A stretch of DNA of 64,000 bases from Trinickia mobilis (GCF_017315705.1 NZ_JAFLRF010000012.1:1-64000), one strand, 5' to 3'. Positions 1 through 7,734 are shown, counted from the stretch's first letter. Notes: a model not told the origin generated them from the letters alone. Numbers and translations: made by a program.

Positions 1-203
1 TCGGCCCAGTCGGGCGCCGGCCAGTGGCCGCTTTCGGCAGGCAGGCTCTGCGCCGTCGCGAACTGCTGCGGCTGCGACATCTGCTTGTCGCTATGGATGC
101 CCGCGTAGTTCACGCAGGCCGACAGCACCGCCACCAGGATCGCCGACAGCCCCACTTTCACTGCACGGATACCGCTGCCGGGTCTAATAATCTGCACCTT
201 CAT
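1..203 (-). CDS. Outer-membrane efflux lipoprotein (NodT/OprM-like), N-terminal part
   Basis: Only the first 67 or so codons are in the window; the gene runs off the left edge. The start at 203 gives a short basic N-terminus, a hydrophobic stretch and a lipobox ending LSAC, followed by a stretch (residues about 30-65) with the Trp/Pro-rich look of the mature N-terminus of NodT-family outer-membrane efflux lipoproteins. Such proteins form the outer-membrane channel of tripartite drug pumps. It lies 48 bp downstream of marR1 on the same strand and is the last visible gene of the MarR2-MFS-MarR1 operon. The membrane-fusion partner is not in the window and may lie further left. A 14-bp palindrome covers its ribosome-binding region. 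The lipoprotein call is firm; the family call rests on a short stretch and on context. Confidence 0.7.
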   Translation of the reverse strand, partial: MKVQIIRPGSGIRAVKVGLSAILVAVLSACVNYAGIHSDKQMSQPQQFATAQSLPAESGHWPAPDWA

Positions 204-205
204 TC

Positions 206-219
206 TCTGACCTGTCAGA
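206..219. promoter_or_regulatory. MarR-type operator copy A (TCTGACCTGTCAGA)
   Basis: Perfect 6-bp arms (TCTGAC / GTCAGA) around a 2-bp centre, 2 bp upstream of the start codon of the outer-membrane lipoprotein gene. It matches the TCTG-N6-CAGA pattern found upstream of the other three genes of this operon. A bound repressor here would block the ribosome-binding region or an internal promoter. Site identity is seen directly; the binding protein is inferred. Confidence 0.5.
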
Positions 220-251
220 TTAATGAGTAAAAAAAGGGAGCGCCACCGCGC

Positions 252-689
252 TCACTCTCCAATGAACTTGTTAAGCAGGCGGCCCAGTTCTTCGAACTCC
301 GCCTTCGTGAATTTCCTCAGCCGCGCGTTCAGCACTTCCGGCGCGATCTTCGGAATCTCGGCCGCGACTTCTTCGCCCTTCTCCGTCAACACCAGGTTGA
401 CCACCCGGCGATCGTCCACGCTGCGCGAGCGTTCCAGCAACCCCTTCGCTTCCAGCTTGTCGAGCATCCGAGTCATCAGGCCGGTGTCGATGGACAACAT
501 CTTCGAGAGCTCGAACGGCGTGGTGGCCAAGCCGCTCTGCATCGCGCGGAGAATGCCCATCTGCTGGCTGGTGATGTCGAGCTCCTTGAGCGCCGCATCC
601 ATTTCCGCAACGATCAGGTTGCGCGCCTTGGTCAGCATGAACCCGACGCTTTGCGTCAGCGAGAAATTTTCGGTCGTGTAGTGCTTCAT
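252..689 (-). CDS. MarR-family transcriptional regulator (first copy)
   Basis: A 145-residue winged-helix protein, the usual MarR length. Residues about 35-100 hold the helix-turn-helix and wing: the ITSQQMGILRAM helix, the recognition helix around LSKMLSIDTGLMTRMLDKLEAKG and the DDRRVVNLVLTEKG wing, with the conserved DxR. MarR dimers usually repress neighbouring efflux genes and are released by phenolic or antibiotic ligands. It sits between the MFS pump and the outer-membrane lipoprotein on one strand, with GAGGAC before its ATG. Its own promoter (717-745) carries a TCTG-N6-CAG operator, so autoregulation is likely. It is clearly paralogous to the second MarR at 2449-2886 (shared YT/SE-xFxxxxSVxxxLxKARNLxxAEMxxAL start and DRRVVNLxLTExG wing). 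Confidence 0.93.
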   Translation of the reverse strand: MKHYTTENFSLTQSVGFMLTKARNLIVAEMDAALKELDITSQQMGILRAMQSGLATTPFELSKMLSIDTGLMTRMLDKLEAKGLLERSRSVDDRRVVNLVLTEKGEEVAAEIPKIAPEVLNARLRKFTKAEFEELGRLLNKFIGE

Positions 690-716
690 GGCGCGTCCTC
701 GGTGTGCGTGACGTGA

Positions 717-745
717 ACAATAACTGCAACGTCAGATTCTGTCAA
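717..745 (-). promoter_or_regulatory. Sigma-70-like promoter with operator copy C upstream of marR1
   Basis: On the minus strand TTGACA (745-740) is followed after 17 bp by TATTGT (722-717). The operator copy TCTGACGTTGCAGT (736-723) fills the spacer and abuts the -10 hexamer. The promoter of the second MarR gene has exactly the same geometry. Repressor binding here should exclude RNA polymerase, giving autoregulation of marR1 and the lipoprotein gene. Confidence 0.55.
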
Positions 746-796
746 GATAATTTTTGCGATTGCTTCCCGTTCGCGCGGCGCGTCCCTTGCTTGCGC

Positions 797-2359
797 TCAG
801 TGACCGCCCGCGCCCGCTGCGTTCGCTGCTCCGTCCTTGCCGGGCTTGGTCACCCAGATAAGGGGAATGATCACGACAAAGATTACCGCCGACAGCCAGA
901 ACACATCGTTCAGGCCGAGCATCGACGCCTGCGCGTTCAACTGCGTTTCGAAAAAAGCCTGCGCTTTGAAGAGACTCGCGTTCAGCGTCGTCTGAATACC
1001 GGCGAGCGCGTGCACATAGGCCGGATTGTTCACGCTGGTCTGCTCGGCGAGCCGCGCATGGTGCAGGATCGTCCGGTCGTTCCAGATGTTGCTGATGAGC
1101 GACGTGCCCGCCGCGCCGGCGAAGATCCGCACGAAGTTCGACAGACCCGCGGCCGCCGGGATCTTCTCGGGCGGCAAGCCCGACAGGATGATCGCCGTGA
1201 GCGGCGTGAAGAACAGCGCCATCGGGATGCCCTGCAGCAGCGTCGGGAGCACGAGCGTGTGGGGGTCGACGCCCGTCGTGTACCACGAGCGCATCAGGAA
1301 CACGCCCGCAAAGCCGAGGAACGCGAGTGTCGCCAGCACCCGCATGTCCGATTTCGGCATGATCTTGCCCATCACCGGCGCAAGGAGCACGGCGAAGATG
1401 CCGAGCGGCGCCGTCACGAGCCCCGCATCGACGGCCCGGTAGCCCAGGAACTCCTGAATCCAAGTCGGCAGAATCACGAGGTTGGCGAAGAAGACCGCGT
1501 ACGCGACTGATATCGCGACGGTGCCGCCCAGGAAGTTTCGTCCGGTAAACAGACGCAGGTCGACGATCGGCTTGGCCTCGGTCAGCTCCCAGATCAGGAA
1601 GAACACAAAAGCGATCAGCGCAACGATCGTGAGCACCCAGATCACGGGCGACTCGAACCAGGCGAGATCCTTGCCCTTGTCCAGCATGATTTGCAGCGCG
1701 CCCACCCAGACGATGAGCGAGATGAGCCCGACCTTGTCGACCGGCAGCTTGCGCGACGGCGTTTCGCTCTTGCGGTAGAGCGCCCAGATCACCGCAGCGG
1801 CGAAGAGGCCGACGGGTACGTTGATATAGAAGATCCACGACCAGCTGTAGTTGTCGGTGATCCAGCCGCCCAAGGCCGGCCCGGCGATCGGCCCGACCGT
1901 TGCGGTCATCGCCCACAGCGACAGCGCGCTCGAGCTCTTTTCCCGCGGAAACGAAGCGAGCAAGAGCGACTGCGACAGCGGCACCAGCGGCCCGGCCACC
2001 GCCCCCTGCACGATACGCGCCGCGAGCAGCACGGGCAGGCTGGGTGCGAAGCCGCACGCCGCGGACGACAGCACGAACAGCAGGATCGCGGCCACGAAGA
2101 GCTTGACCTGCCCGACCCGCTGCGTGAGCCAGCCGGTCAGCGGAATCGAGACCGCGTTGGCCGCGGAGAACAGCGTGATGACCCACGTGCCTTCGTCGAC
2201 CGACACGCCGAGGTCGCCGGACAGCGTCGGGATCGCGACGTTGGCGATCGACGAATCCAGCACGTTCATGAAGGTCGCGAGGGCCACGGCGAACGTGCCC
2301 AGTGCGAACTGCCAGCCAGTCAATAGTGCCGGAGCGCTCGCGTGTTTCGGCGGGTTCAT
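797..2359 (-). CDS. DHA2-family MFS multidrug efflux transporter (EmrB/QacA-like)
   Basis: A 520-residue integral membrane protein with about 14 hydrophobic segments, the size and layout of the EmrB/QacA subfamily (proton-driven drug export across the inner membrane). The N-terminal LDSSIANVAIPTLSGDLGVS segment is the antiporter motif of DHA2 pumps (usually LDxTIVNVALP); GWLTQRVGQVKLF matches motif A, and the GPLVPLSQSLLLASFP region matches motif C surroundings. The start at 2359 has AAAGGAC upstream. It lies between two paralogous MarR genes and before an outer-membrane lipoprotein, so it probably works in a tripartite EmrAB-TolC-like pump. The substrate cannot be told from sequence. Confidence 0.93.
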   Translation of the reverse strand: MNPPKHASAPALLTGWQFALGTFAVALATFMNVLDSSIANVAIPTLSGDLGVSVDEGTWVITLFSAANAVSIPLTGWLTQRVGQVKLFVAAILLFVLSSAACGFAPSLPVLLAARIVQGAVAGPLVPLSQSLLLASFPREKSSSALSLWAMTATVGPIAGPALGGWITDNYSWSWIFYINVPVGLFAAAVIWALYRKSETPSRKLPVDKVGLISLIVWVGALQIMLDKGKDLAWFESPVIWVLTIVALIAFVFFLIWELTEAKPIVDLRLFTGRNFLGGTVAISVAYAVFFANLVILPTWIQEFLGYRAVDAGLVTAPLGIFAVLLAPVMGKIMPKSDMRVLATLAFLGFAGVFLMRSWYTTGVDPHTLVLPTLLQGIPMALFFTPLTAIILSGLPPEKIPAAAGLSNFVRIFAGAAGTSLISNIWNDRTILHHARLAEQTSVNNPAYVHALAGIQTTLNASLFKAQAFFETQLNAQASMLGLNDVFWLSAVIFVVIIPLIWVTKPGKDGAANAAGAGGH

Positions 2360-2413
2360 GTTGCGTCCTTTGAAGGGTTGGGCGGCCGGCTGTCCTGAAC
2401 CCGGCGCTATTTC

Positions 2414-2427
2414 TCTGATAAGTCAGA
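2414..2427. promoter_or_regulatory. MarR-type operator copy B (TCTGATAAGTCAGA)
   Basis: A 14-bp palindrome with 5-bp arms TCTGA / TCAGA, 55 bp upstream of the MFS start codon and 22 bp after the stop of marR2. It has the same length and outer bases as copies A, C and D. It suggests that the pump gene has its own regulated promoter inside the operon, although I see no convincing -35/-10 pair around it. Confidence 0.45.
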
Positions 2428-2448
2428 TATTTAGGTAAAAAAAATGAC

Positions 2449-2886
2449 TCATCCATCCAGCAACTTGCCGAGGAGACGGAACAAGGTCGCGAATTCCAGC
2501 GAGGTAAAGCCCGACAAGCGCCGGTTCAACACTGCCGGCGCAATCTCCGCGATCCGCGTGGCGGCATCCCGCCCCGCTTCGGTCAGTGCCAGGTTGACCA
2601 CCCGCCGGTCCAGGCTGTTGCGAGCCCGGCGCACGAGACCCTGCCTTTCCAGACGGTCGACCACTCGTGAGACGAATCCCGGATCGGCTCCCAGCAGCTT
2701 GGATAGTCCAGCCGGCGAGCGCGCTATGCCCCGCGATAGGAGGAGCAGCGCGCCGACCTGCGAACTGGTGACGCCTGTGCCCGAGAGCGCGACCTCCATT
2801 TCCGCAATGAGCAGGTTGCGGGCTTTGCTCAGCGCGTGGTCGACGCTGTGGAACGCAAAAAAACTGTCTTCGCTGTAATGGCTCAT
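2449..2886 (-). CDS. MarR-family transcriptional regulator (second copy)
   Basis: A 145-residue MarR protein of the same length as the copy at 252-689 and collinear with it from end to end (KARNLLIAEMEVAL near residue 20, LSKLLGADPGFVSRVVDRLERQG recognition region, DRRVVNLALTEAGRDA wing). The conserved wing Asp-Arg is present, so DNA binding is probably retained. It is the first gene of the efflux operon and is divergent from the aconitase-X genes. Its promoter has an operator in the spacer. The divergence between the two copies suggests they may respond to different ligands or form heterodimers; that is inference. Confidence 0.92.
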   Translation of the reverse strand: MSHYSEDSFFAFHSVDHALSKARNLLIAEMEVALSGTGVTSSQVGALLLLSRGIARSPAGLSKLLGADPGFVSRVVDRLERQGLVRRARNSLDRRVVNLALTEAGRDAATRIAEIAPAVLNRRLSGFTSLEFATLFRLLGKLLDG

Positions 2887-2912
2887 AACTGATCTCTCTG
2901 TTTCTGATTTTT

Positions 2913-2941
2913 ACTATATCTGCCTTTGCAGATATATGCAA
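2913..2941 (-). promoter_or_regulatory. Promoter with operator copy D upstream of marR2
   Basis: On the minus strand TTGCAT (2941-2936) and TATAGT (2918-2913) are 17 bp apart. The spacer holds the best operator of the set, TCTGCCTTTGCAGA (2919-2932), inside a longer perfect inverted repeat with 9-bp arms (TATATCTGC at 2915-2923, GCAGATATA at 2928-2936). It lies between marR2 and the divergent aconitase-X gene, so a bound repressor could affect both. Confidence 0.6.
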
Positions 2942-3075
2942 AGATTTTTTCCGGGACGGCGGAACCCGGCCAGGATCAAGCCGGCGCGAGCGCGAGCCGC
3001 ATCGACGCGTTTGCGCCGCATTTGCGGCCGATGCTATCGTTGCCGCATCAAGATCACCCAGGAAACGAAATCGTC

Positions 3076-4332
3076 ATGCTGATGCTCGAAGCACGCGACC
3101 GCGCCATGCTGCACGGCGAGTTCGGAGCCGGCGTCGCGCTGGCGATGCGCATTGTCGCGCGCACCGGGAACGTGATGAACGCGCCCAACCTGATCGACGT
3201 CTCGTCGGCCCATATCGACGGCTGCCTGTATCACGGGCCCGTGAGCCTGGACTTCGTCGAACGCTTCGTCGCAAGCGGGACCCGCGTCGCGATACCGGCC
3301 ACGTTGAACGTCGGCTCGCTCGATCTCATCCACCCCGAGCTTTTCCACGGCGCCGCGAGCGTGCGCCAAGCCGCGGAGCGCTTGATGAAGGCCCACATCG
3401 AACTGGGCTGCGAGGCGAGCTTCACCTGCGCGCCCTATCAGTTGCAGCACCGCCCGAAGCTGGGCGATCAAATCGCCTGGGCGGAATCCAACGCGATCGT
3501 GTTTGCCAATTCGGTGCTGGGCGCGCGCACGAGCCGCTATGGCGATTTCCTCGATCTCAGTGCAGCCATCACCGGCCGCGCGCCGTACGCGGATTTGCAT
3601 GTGAAGGAGAATCGCGCGGCGCGCATCGTGTTCGCAGTTCCCGATTTCGCCACGCTGCCGGGCCGAGACGTGTTCTTCGCTGCGCTCGGCCTGCTGCTGG
3701 GCAAGGAAGCGGGAGCCACGGTGGCCGCCGTCGTCGGCCTGCCCGCAGATACCACCGAGGACGAACTCAAAGCGCTCGGCGCCGCGGCTGCATCGAGCGG
3801 TGCGGTTGCGCTGTTCCATGCGGTGGGCATCACCCCCGAAGCGCCTACACTCGACGCCGCCACGCAAGGACAGCAACCGCTCAAGACCGTGCACGTCTCG
3901 CTGGAAGACCTCGTGTGCGTGCGTCGACGGTTGAACCAAGCACAAGCCGGCGATCCGCTCGTCGCGGTGAGTCTCGGCACACCGCATTTCTCCGTCGCCG
4001 AATTCGATCGGCTCGCCGCGCTGTTTGCACAGTATCCGGGCGAGCCGCGGTGCGACTTCTACGTCAATACCAGCCGCTTCATTCTGTGGCAACTGGAAGC
4101 ATCGGGAATCGCGAATCAGCTTGCCGCGCGCGGCGTGCAGATCGTCGCCGATACGTGCACTTACATCACGCCCGTGATGAAGAGAATGAGCGGGCTCGTC
4201 ATGACGAACTCGGCGAAGTGGGCGCACTACGCGCCCGCTAATATCGGCGTGTCGGTGGCGTACGGCAGCATGGAAGAATGCGTGCGCTCCGCATTCGAAG
4301 GAAAGGTGCGCTTCGATGAACCCGTCCTTTGA
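3076..4332 (+). CDS. Aconitase X, large (catalytic) subunit; possible cis-3-hydroxyproline dehydratase
   Basis: A 418-residue protein of the aconitase-X catalytic family (formerly DUF521). The start at 3076 is chosen because family members begin close to a (D/E)xRAMLxGEFG-like segment and AGGAAA lies upstream; longer in-frame starts reach back to a TTG at 2926 inside the marR2 operator. Recognisable segments are SSAHIDGCLYHG, GCEASFTCAPYQ, WAESNAIVFANSVLGARTSRYGD, VADTCTYITP and MTNSAKWAHYAPANIG; the Cys residues are probable Fe-S or substrate ligands. Characterised bacterial aconitase-X enzymes dehydrate cis-3-hydroxy-L-proline; others act on mevalonate-5-phosphate in archaea. No proline-catabolism gene is adjacent, so the substrate is open. 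It overlaps the small-subunit gene by 17 bp. Confidence 0.88.
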   Translation: MLMLEARDRAMLHGEFGAGVALAMRIVARTGNVMNAPNLIDVSSAHIDGCLYHGPVSLDFVERFVASGTRVAIPATLNVGSLDLIHPELFHGAASVRQAAERLMKAHIELGCEASFTCAPYQLQHRPKLGDQIAWAESNAIVFANSVLGARTSRYGDFLDLSAAITGRAPYADLHVKENRAARIVFAVPDFATLPGRDVFFAALGLLLGKEAGATVAAVVGLPADTTEDELKALGAAAASSGAVALFHAVGITPEAPTLDAATQGQQPLKTVHVSLEDLVCVRRRLNQAQAGDPLVAVSLGTPHFSVAEFDRLAALFAQYPGEPRCDFYVNTSRFILWQLEASGIANQLAARGVQIVADTCTYITPVMKRMSGLVMTNSAKWAHYAPANIGVSVAYGSMEECVRSAFEGKVRFDEPVL

Positions 4333-4801
4333 TACCGGAGCAAGCGCGAACCGCGACGGCAAGCAGACTGTGATCGTGCGCGCCGAGGCGTTGGCTTCAG
4401 GAAGCGCTTCGGGGCCGAAGATCTTGCTTGCCGAGCCGCTGAGTTTTTGGGGAGGCTACGACGCCGCCCGGGGCCTGATTGTCGAACAGACTCACCCGGC
4501 GTTCGGCCGCAGTCTCGCCCGCACGATCATGGTGATGCCGCACGCGAAAGGATCGAGTTCGAGCAGCAGCGTGCTCGCCGAAGCGATTCGAAACGGCACC
4601 GGCCCCGCCGGCATCGTCCTGCGCGAGCGCGACCTGATCATTGCGATCGGCGTGATCGTCGCGGGTGAGTTGTATGGCTTGTCGGTGCCGCTTGTCGTAG
4701 TGGGAGATCGGGACTTCGACACCGTCTGCGGCGAAGGCGCGACGATAAGCATCGACGCGCCACGCGAAAACGGACCCGCGCTCGTCACGCTGACAAGGTA
4801 G
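4316..4801 (+). CDS. Aconitase X, small (swivel) subunit
   Basis: A 161-residue protein of the DUF126 / aconitase-X swivel-domain family. The core holds LLAEPLSFWGGYD, GRSLARTIMVMPHAKGSSSSSSVLAEAIRNGTGPAGIVL and a C-terminal GDRDFDTVCGEGATISID; the PHAKGSSSSS glycine/serine loop is typical of the swivel domain that closes over the active site. Its first 17 bp overlap the end of the large-subunit gene, so the two are translationally coupled. Its last 17 bp overlap the end of the convergent decarboxylase gene, which may couple their mRNA levels. Confidence 0.88.
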   Translation: MNPSFDTGASANRDGKQTVIVRAEALASGSASGPKILLAEPLSFWGGYDAARGLIVEQTHPAFGRSLARTIMVMPHAKGSSSSSSVLAEAIRNGTGPAGIVLRERDLIIAIGVIVAGELYGLSVPLVVVGDRDFDTVCGEGATISIDAPRENGPALVTLTR

Positions 4802-6173
4802 CCGCCAACGACGCGGCGATCCGCTCGACGTCGCTTTCGCTCGTGCGCCAATTCGAGAATGCGGCGCGCAATGCCCACGTCCCCGCATAGACCGTGCTCG
4901 TGATGAACACATCGCCGCGGTCGCGCACCGCCCGCATGAACGCATTCACGCGTTCCTCGGTCGGGTTCCCGGCGAGCGTGAAGCAGACCACGTTGAGCCG
5001 TGTCGGCGCAAGCAATTTCAATCCGGGCAACGCGGCAATCCGCTCGCCCAATTGCTGCGCGAGACGGATGTTGCGCTGGACGATCTCGGCATGCCCCGCG
5101 CGCCCGTACGCGGTCAGCGAAAACCACGTTGCCAGCGCGCGCAGCCGGCGCGAGTTTTCCGGCGTCAGATGGACGAAATCGGGGTTGTCGCCCGGCGTGC
5201 CGAGATAGGCCGCGCTGTTCTGAAAGACGCGCACTTGCAGATCGCGCCTTCGGCTGAACTGCACGGCGGCGTCGTACGGCACGTTGAGCCACTTGTGCAG
5301 ATCGACGCAAATCGAATCCGCTTCGTCGATGCCTTGGGTCAGCGCCGCGTGCTCCGGCGACAGCGCCGCAAACGCGCCGAACGCCCCATCGACATGGAGC
5401 CAGAACGAATAGCGCGACTTCAGCGCGGCGATGGCCGCGAGATCGTCGAAATCGACCGTGTTCACAGTGCCCGCATTCGCGACCACGATGACCGGCTCGC
5501 CTTGCAGTCGATCAAGCGCGGCTTCGAGAGCGGCCGGATCGACGGCTTCGCGATCCGGCCGCGTCGCGATCTTTTGCACCGCTTTGCGTCCGATCCCGAG
5601 CATCGACAGCGCCTTGTAGATGCTCGAATGCGGCGCGCCCGACAGCACGTGAATCCGCGGCAGCGCTCCGACGCCCTCTTCGGCGATGCTCAGGCCACGC
5701 TGCTCTCCAAGCCACTCGCGCGCGATCGCCAGCCCGACGAAGTTCGACATCGTCGCGCCGCTGACCAGCACGCCGCGTTGCGCATCGGAGAAGCCGAACA
5801 ACTGCCGCAACTGCGCGACCGTTTCGCGTTCGAGATCGGGCGCGGAACTGTCGATGCCGGCGGTTGGGTTTTGGTCGTAGACGCTCGTCAGCCAATCGCC
5901 CGCAATCGCGGCAGGCGTTGCGCCGCCCGTCACGAAGCCGAGATACCGGGGACCCGCGCTGCCCGAGAAGCCCGGCGCCCAGCGTGCGGCGAACGCCGCG
6001 ATCGCACCTTCAAGGCCGCTGCCGTGCTCGGGCAGTGGTCTTGAAGATGCCGCGTGCGGCGCGATTGCGACGGGCCGCAACGCCACGTCGTTCAATGCAT
6101 CAACCGCGTGCTCGAGCGTCCGTGCGAGCAAGACGTCGAGATTGACGAGATCGTGTGAGAGTTTCGCGTCCAT
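4785..6173 (-). CDS. PLP-dependent group II amino-acid decarboxylase
   Basis: A 462-residue fold-type-I PLP enzyme of the aromatic-L-amino-acid / glutamate / tyrosine decarboxylase family. The Schiff-base lysine is in DSICVDLHKWLNVPYD (about residue 290-300); other family marks are GFVTGGATPAAIAGDWL, SGATMSNFVGLAIAREW, VIVVANAGTVNTVDFDD and WLHVDGAFGAFA. I chose the ATG at 6173 (GGAAG upstream); an in-frame start at 6248 would add 25 non-conserved residues and swallow an inverted repeat. The substrate is not clear. It is convergent with the aconitase-X operon and overlaps it by 17 bp. Confidence 0.85.
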   Translation of the reverse strand: MDAKLSHDLVNLDVLLARTLEHAVDALNDVALRPVAIAPHAASSRPLPEHGSGLEGAIAAFAARWAPGFSGSAGPRYLGFVTGGATPAAIAGDWLTSVYDQNPTAGIDSSAPDLERETVAQLRQLFGFSDAQRGVLVSGATMSNFVGLAIAREWLGEQRGLSIAEEGVGALPRIHVLSGAPHSSIYKALSMLGIGRKAVQKIATRPDREAVDPAALEAALDRLQGEPVIVVANAGTVNTVDFDDLAAIAALKSRYSFWLHVDGAFGAFAALSPEHAALTQGIDEADSICVDLHKWLNVPYDAAVQFSRRRDLQVRVFQNSAAYLGTPGDNPDFVHLTPENSRRLRALATWFSLTAYGRAGHAEIVQRNIRLAQQLGERIAALPGLKLLAPTRLNVVCFTLAGNPTEERVNAFMRAVRDRGDVFITSTVYAGTWALRAAFSNWRTSESDVERIAASLAATLSA

Positions 6174-6192
6174 ACGCTTCCATATGAATGAT

Positions 6193-6228
6193 CCGGCGAC
6201 GAGCGGCTTTCTGACCGCTCCTCGCCGG
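6193..6228. repeat. Near-perfect inverted repeat in the leader of the decarboxylase gene
   Basis: Arms of 14 bp (6193-6206 and 6215-6228) pair with one mismatch around an 8-bp loop. It lies 20 bp upstream of the chosen start of the decarboxylase. As RNA it would form a strong GC-rich hairpin just before the ribosome-binding region; as DNA it could be an operator. No T-tract follows, so it is not an intrinsic terminator. Confidence 0.5.
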
Positions 6229-6287
6229 ACTGAATGTGCACTGAGCACCGGGAAGAGAAGGTAACGCGAAGAATATCAGCGCCTCGC

Positions 6288-6309
6288 AAGCGGCGCTGAA
6301 GCGCCGCTT
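6288..6309. terminator. Hairpin after the SDR gene, possible terminator
   Basis: A perfect 9-bp stem (AAGCGGCGC / GCGCCGCTT) with the tetraloop TGAA, 20 bp beyond the SDR stop codon. There is no T-run on the minus strand, so it may act as an mRNA 3' end or barrier rather than a classical intrinsic terminator. Confidence 0.35.
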
Positions 6310-6329
6310 GTCGACATTCGACAGCGAGG

Positions 6330-7118
6330 TCAGCCGCGATAGCGCGGAGCCGCATGCTCCTGCGCGAAATTCGGCTGCATCGCACGGCGCGCGGTTTCGA
6401 ACGCGTCCCACTGGCTGGCGTCGTGCAGCGGCGGAATCGTCACGCGCTCGCGCCGGTCGAAGCCGACCAGCGCGGCGTCGACGAGCTCGTCCACCTCCAT
6501 CAGGCCTGAAAACGTGTTGATGTCGATGCCCGAGCGCTCGAAGATCTCGGTGCGGGTCGCCGCGGGCAGCACGGCTTGCACGTACAGCCCTTTGGGTCCG
6601 AGTTCTTCTTGCAGCGACTGCGAGTACGTCAGCACATACGCCTTGGTCGCCGAATAAACGCCGGACGGCGCTTCCGGTATGAACGCCATCACGGACGCGA
6701 TGTTGATGATCGAGCCTTCGCCCTTCGCCACGAAACGCGGCACGACCGCTGCCGCAAGACGCGTCACTGCAGTCACGTTGAGGCGAATCAGCCGGTCCTG
6801 CACGTCGGCGTTCGTACCTTCGAGCCCGCCCGCCGCCGAAGCGCCCGCGTTGTTGACGAGCAGCCCGATCTGCTCGTCTTCGGAGAGCCGCGTTTCGACG
6901 CGGCGCAGATCGGCCGCATCCGTGAGGTCCGCCTGGATGATGTCGATCGCGACGCCGGTCTCTTCGCGCAGCCGCGCAGCGAGCGCTTCCATGCGCTTGC
7001 GATCGCGCGCGACCAGCACGAGGTCGTATCCGCGGCGCGCGAGACGGTCCGCGTAGGTCGCGCCGATTCCGGAAGACGCGCCCGTAATGAGCGCCGTGGT
7101 AATTGCCTGCTTCGTCAT
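6330..7118 (-). CDS. Short-chain dehydrogenase/reductase
   Basis: A 262-residue classical SDR. The Rossmann cofactor motif is ITGASSGIG (residues about 10-18), the NNAG motif is LLVNNAGASAAGG, and the catalytic Ser/Tyr/Lys are in the IASVMAFIPEAPSGVYSATKAY segment (YxxxK). The ARDRKR stretch after the second beta strand suggests an NADP(H) preference. Such proteins reduce or oxidise small carbonyl or hydroxyl compounds; the substrate cannot be assigned. It is monocistronic, with an 8-bp-arm inverted repeat about 60 bp upstream. Confidence 0.9.
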   Translation of the reverse strand: MTKQAITTALITGASSGIGATYADRLARRGYDLVLVARDRKRMEALAARLREETGVAIDIIQADLTDAADLRRVETRLSEDEQIGLLVNNAGASAAGGLEGTNADVQDRLIRLNVTAVTRLAAAVVPRFVAKGEGSIINIASVMAFIPEAPSGVYSATKAYVLTYSQSLQEELGPKGLYVQAVLPAATRTEIFERSGIDINTFSGLMEVDELVDAALVGFDRRERVTIPPLHDASQWDAFETARRAMQPNFAQEHAAPRYRG

Positions 7119-7175
7119 ACGTGGTCCCTATGGTGGAGTAGAACGCGATGTCGACCGCCGACTTTTTAATGGTCA

Positions 7176-7196
7176 ACATCATCAATACGATGATGT
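7176..7196. promoter_or_regulatory. Inverted repeat upstream of the SDR gene (ACATCATC-N5-GATGATGT)
   Basis: Perfect 8-bp arms separated by AATAC, inside an AT-richer stretch (7161-7230) that should hold the SDR promoter. The size and symmetry fit a TetR/LysR-type operator, but no regulator gene is adjacent. Confidence 0.4.
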
Positions 7197-7308
7197 CGAT
7201 GATGATAAACGTAATCTATCGTGTCAACCAGAAAATTGGGGTCGCGATGGCACCCGGTCGAAAGCAGGTCGCGCGCAATCGTGTGCGATAAGCGTCTACG
7301 CGCTCACA

Positions 7309-7515
7309 TCAGGCCCGCGCAGACCGCCGCCACGATTCGCGGCCTGAACCCATGTCCTGCGCGAACGCGTTGAGGCGCACGGCGGAGGTCGCGTCCTGCG
7401 ATTCGAGCCCTGCCTCGTTGATGACCGTGACCGTCTGCGGAATGTCGCGCAGCGCTTGCGGCGTCTTTGCGCCGACCGTCGAGGGTTGTGCTGAACAAAT
7501 GAGAATCGATATCAT
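7309..7515 (-). pseudogene. Remnant of a TonB-dependent siderophore receptor plug domain
   Basis: The reading frame contains APSTVGAKTPQALRDIPQTV followed by TVINEAGLESQD, which fits the start of the plug domain of TonB-dependent siderophore receptors (pattern V-xxKTxxxLxxIPQxxxVI). Only about 40 residues resemble the family. There is no signal peptide upstream and no barrel downstream; the frame ends within 30 codons in unrelated sequence. The rest of the 7119-7734 gap shows no other coding sequence. I read this as the relic of a decayed or deleted iron-uptake receptor. Confidence 0.55.
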
Positions 7516-7734
7516 TTCACGCCCTCCATATTGTTTCGACTTTTGAAAGATGCCGACTCAGTGCCGCCGTTTGATCGATTCAAAATGAAATAAGTTGATA
7601 AGTACTTTGTTTTTAAACCGCAATATTCAGCGGATTGAATATCAGCGACACCGCTTTGCGGCGCACGAGAGAACCAGCGACGCCCGCCCCCGCGTGGCGT
7701 AAAATACGCGCTTTCCCGCTCTCCCCTCCCGATA

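Noticed and set aside
7620-7734. FMN riboswitch in front of ribB
   Set aside because: The leader is only about 110 bp and lacks the conserved RFN-element helices as far as I can see.
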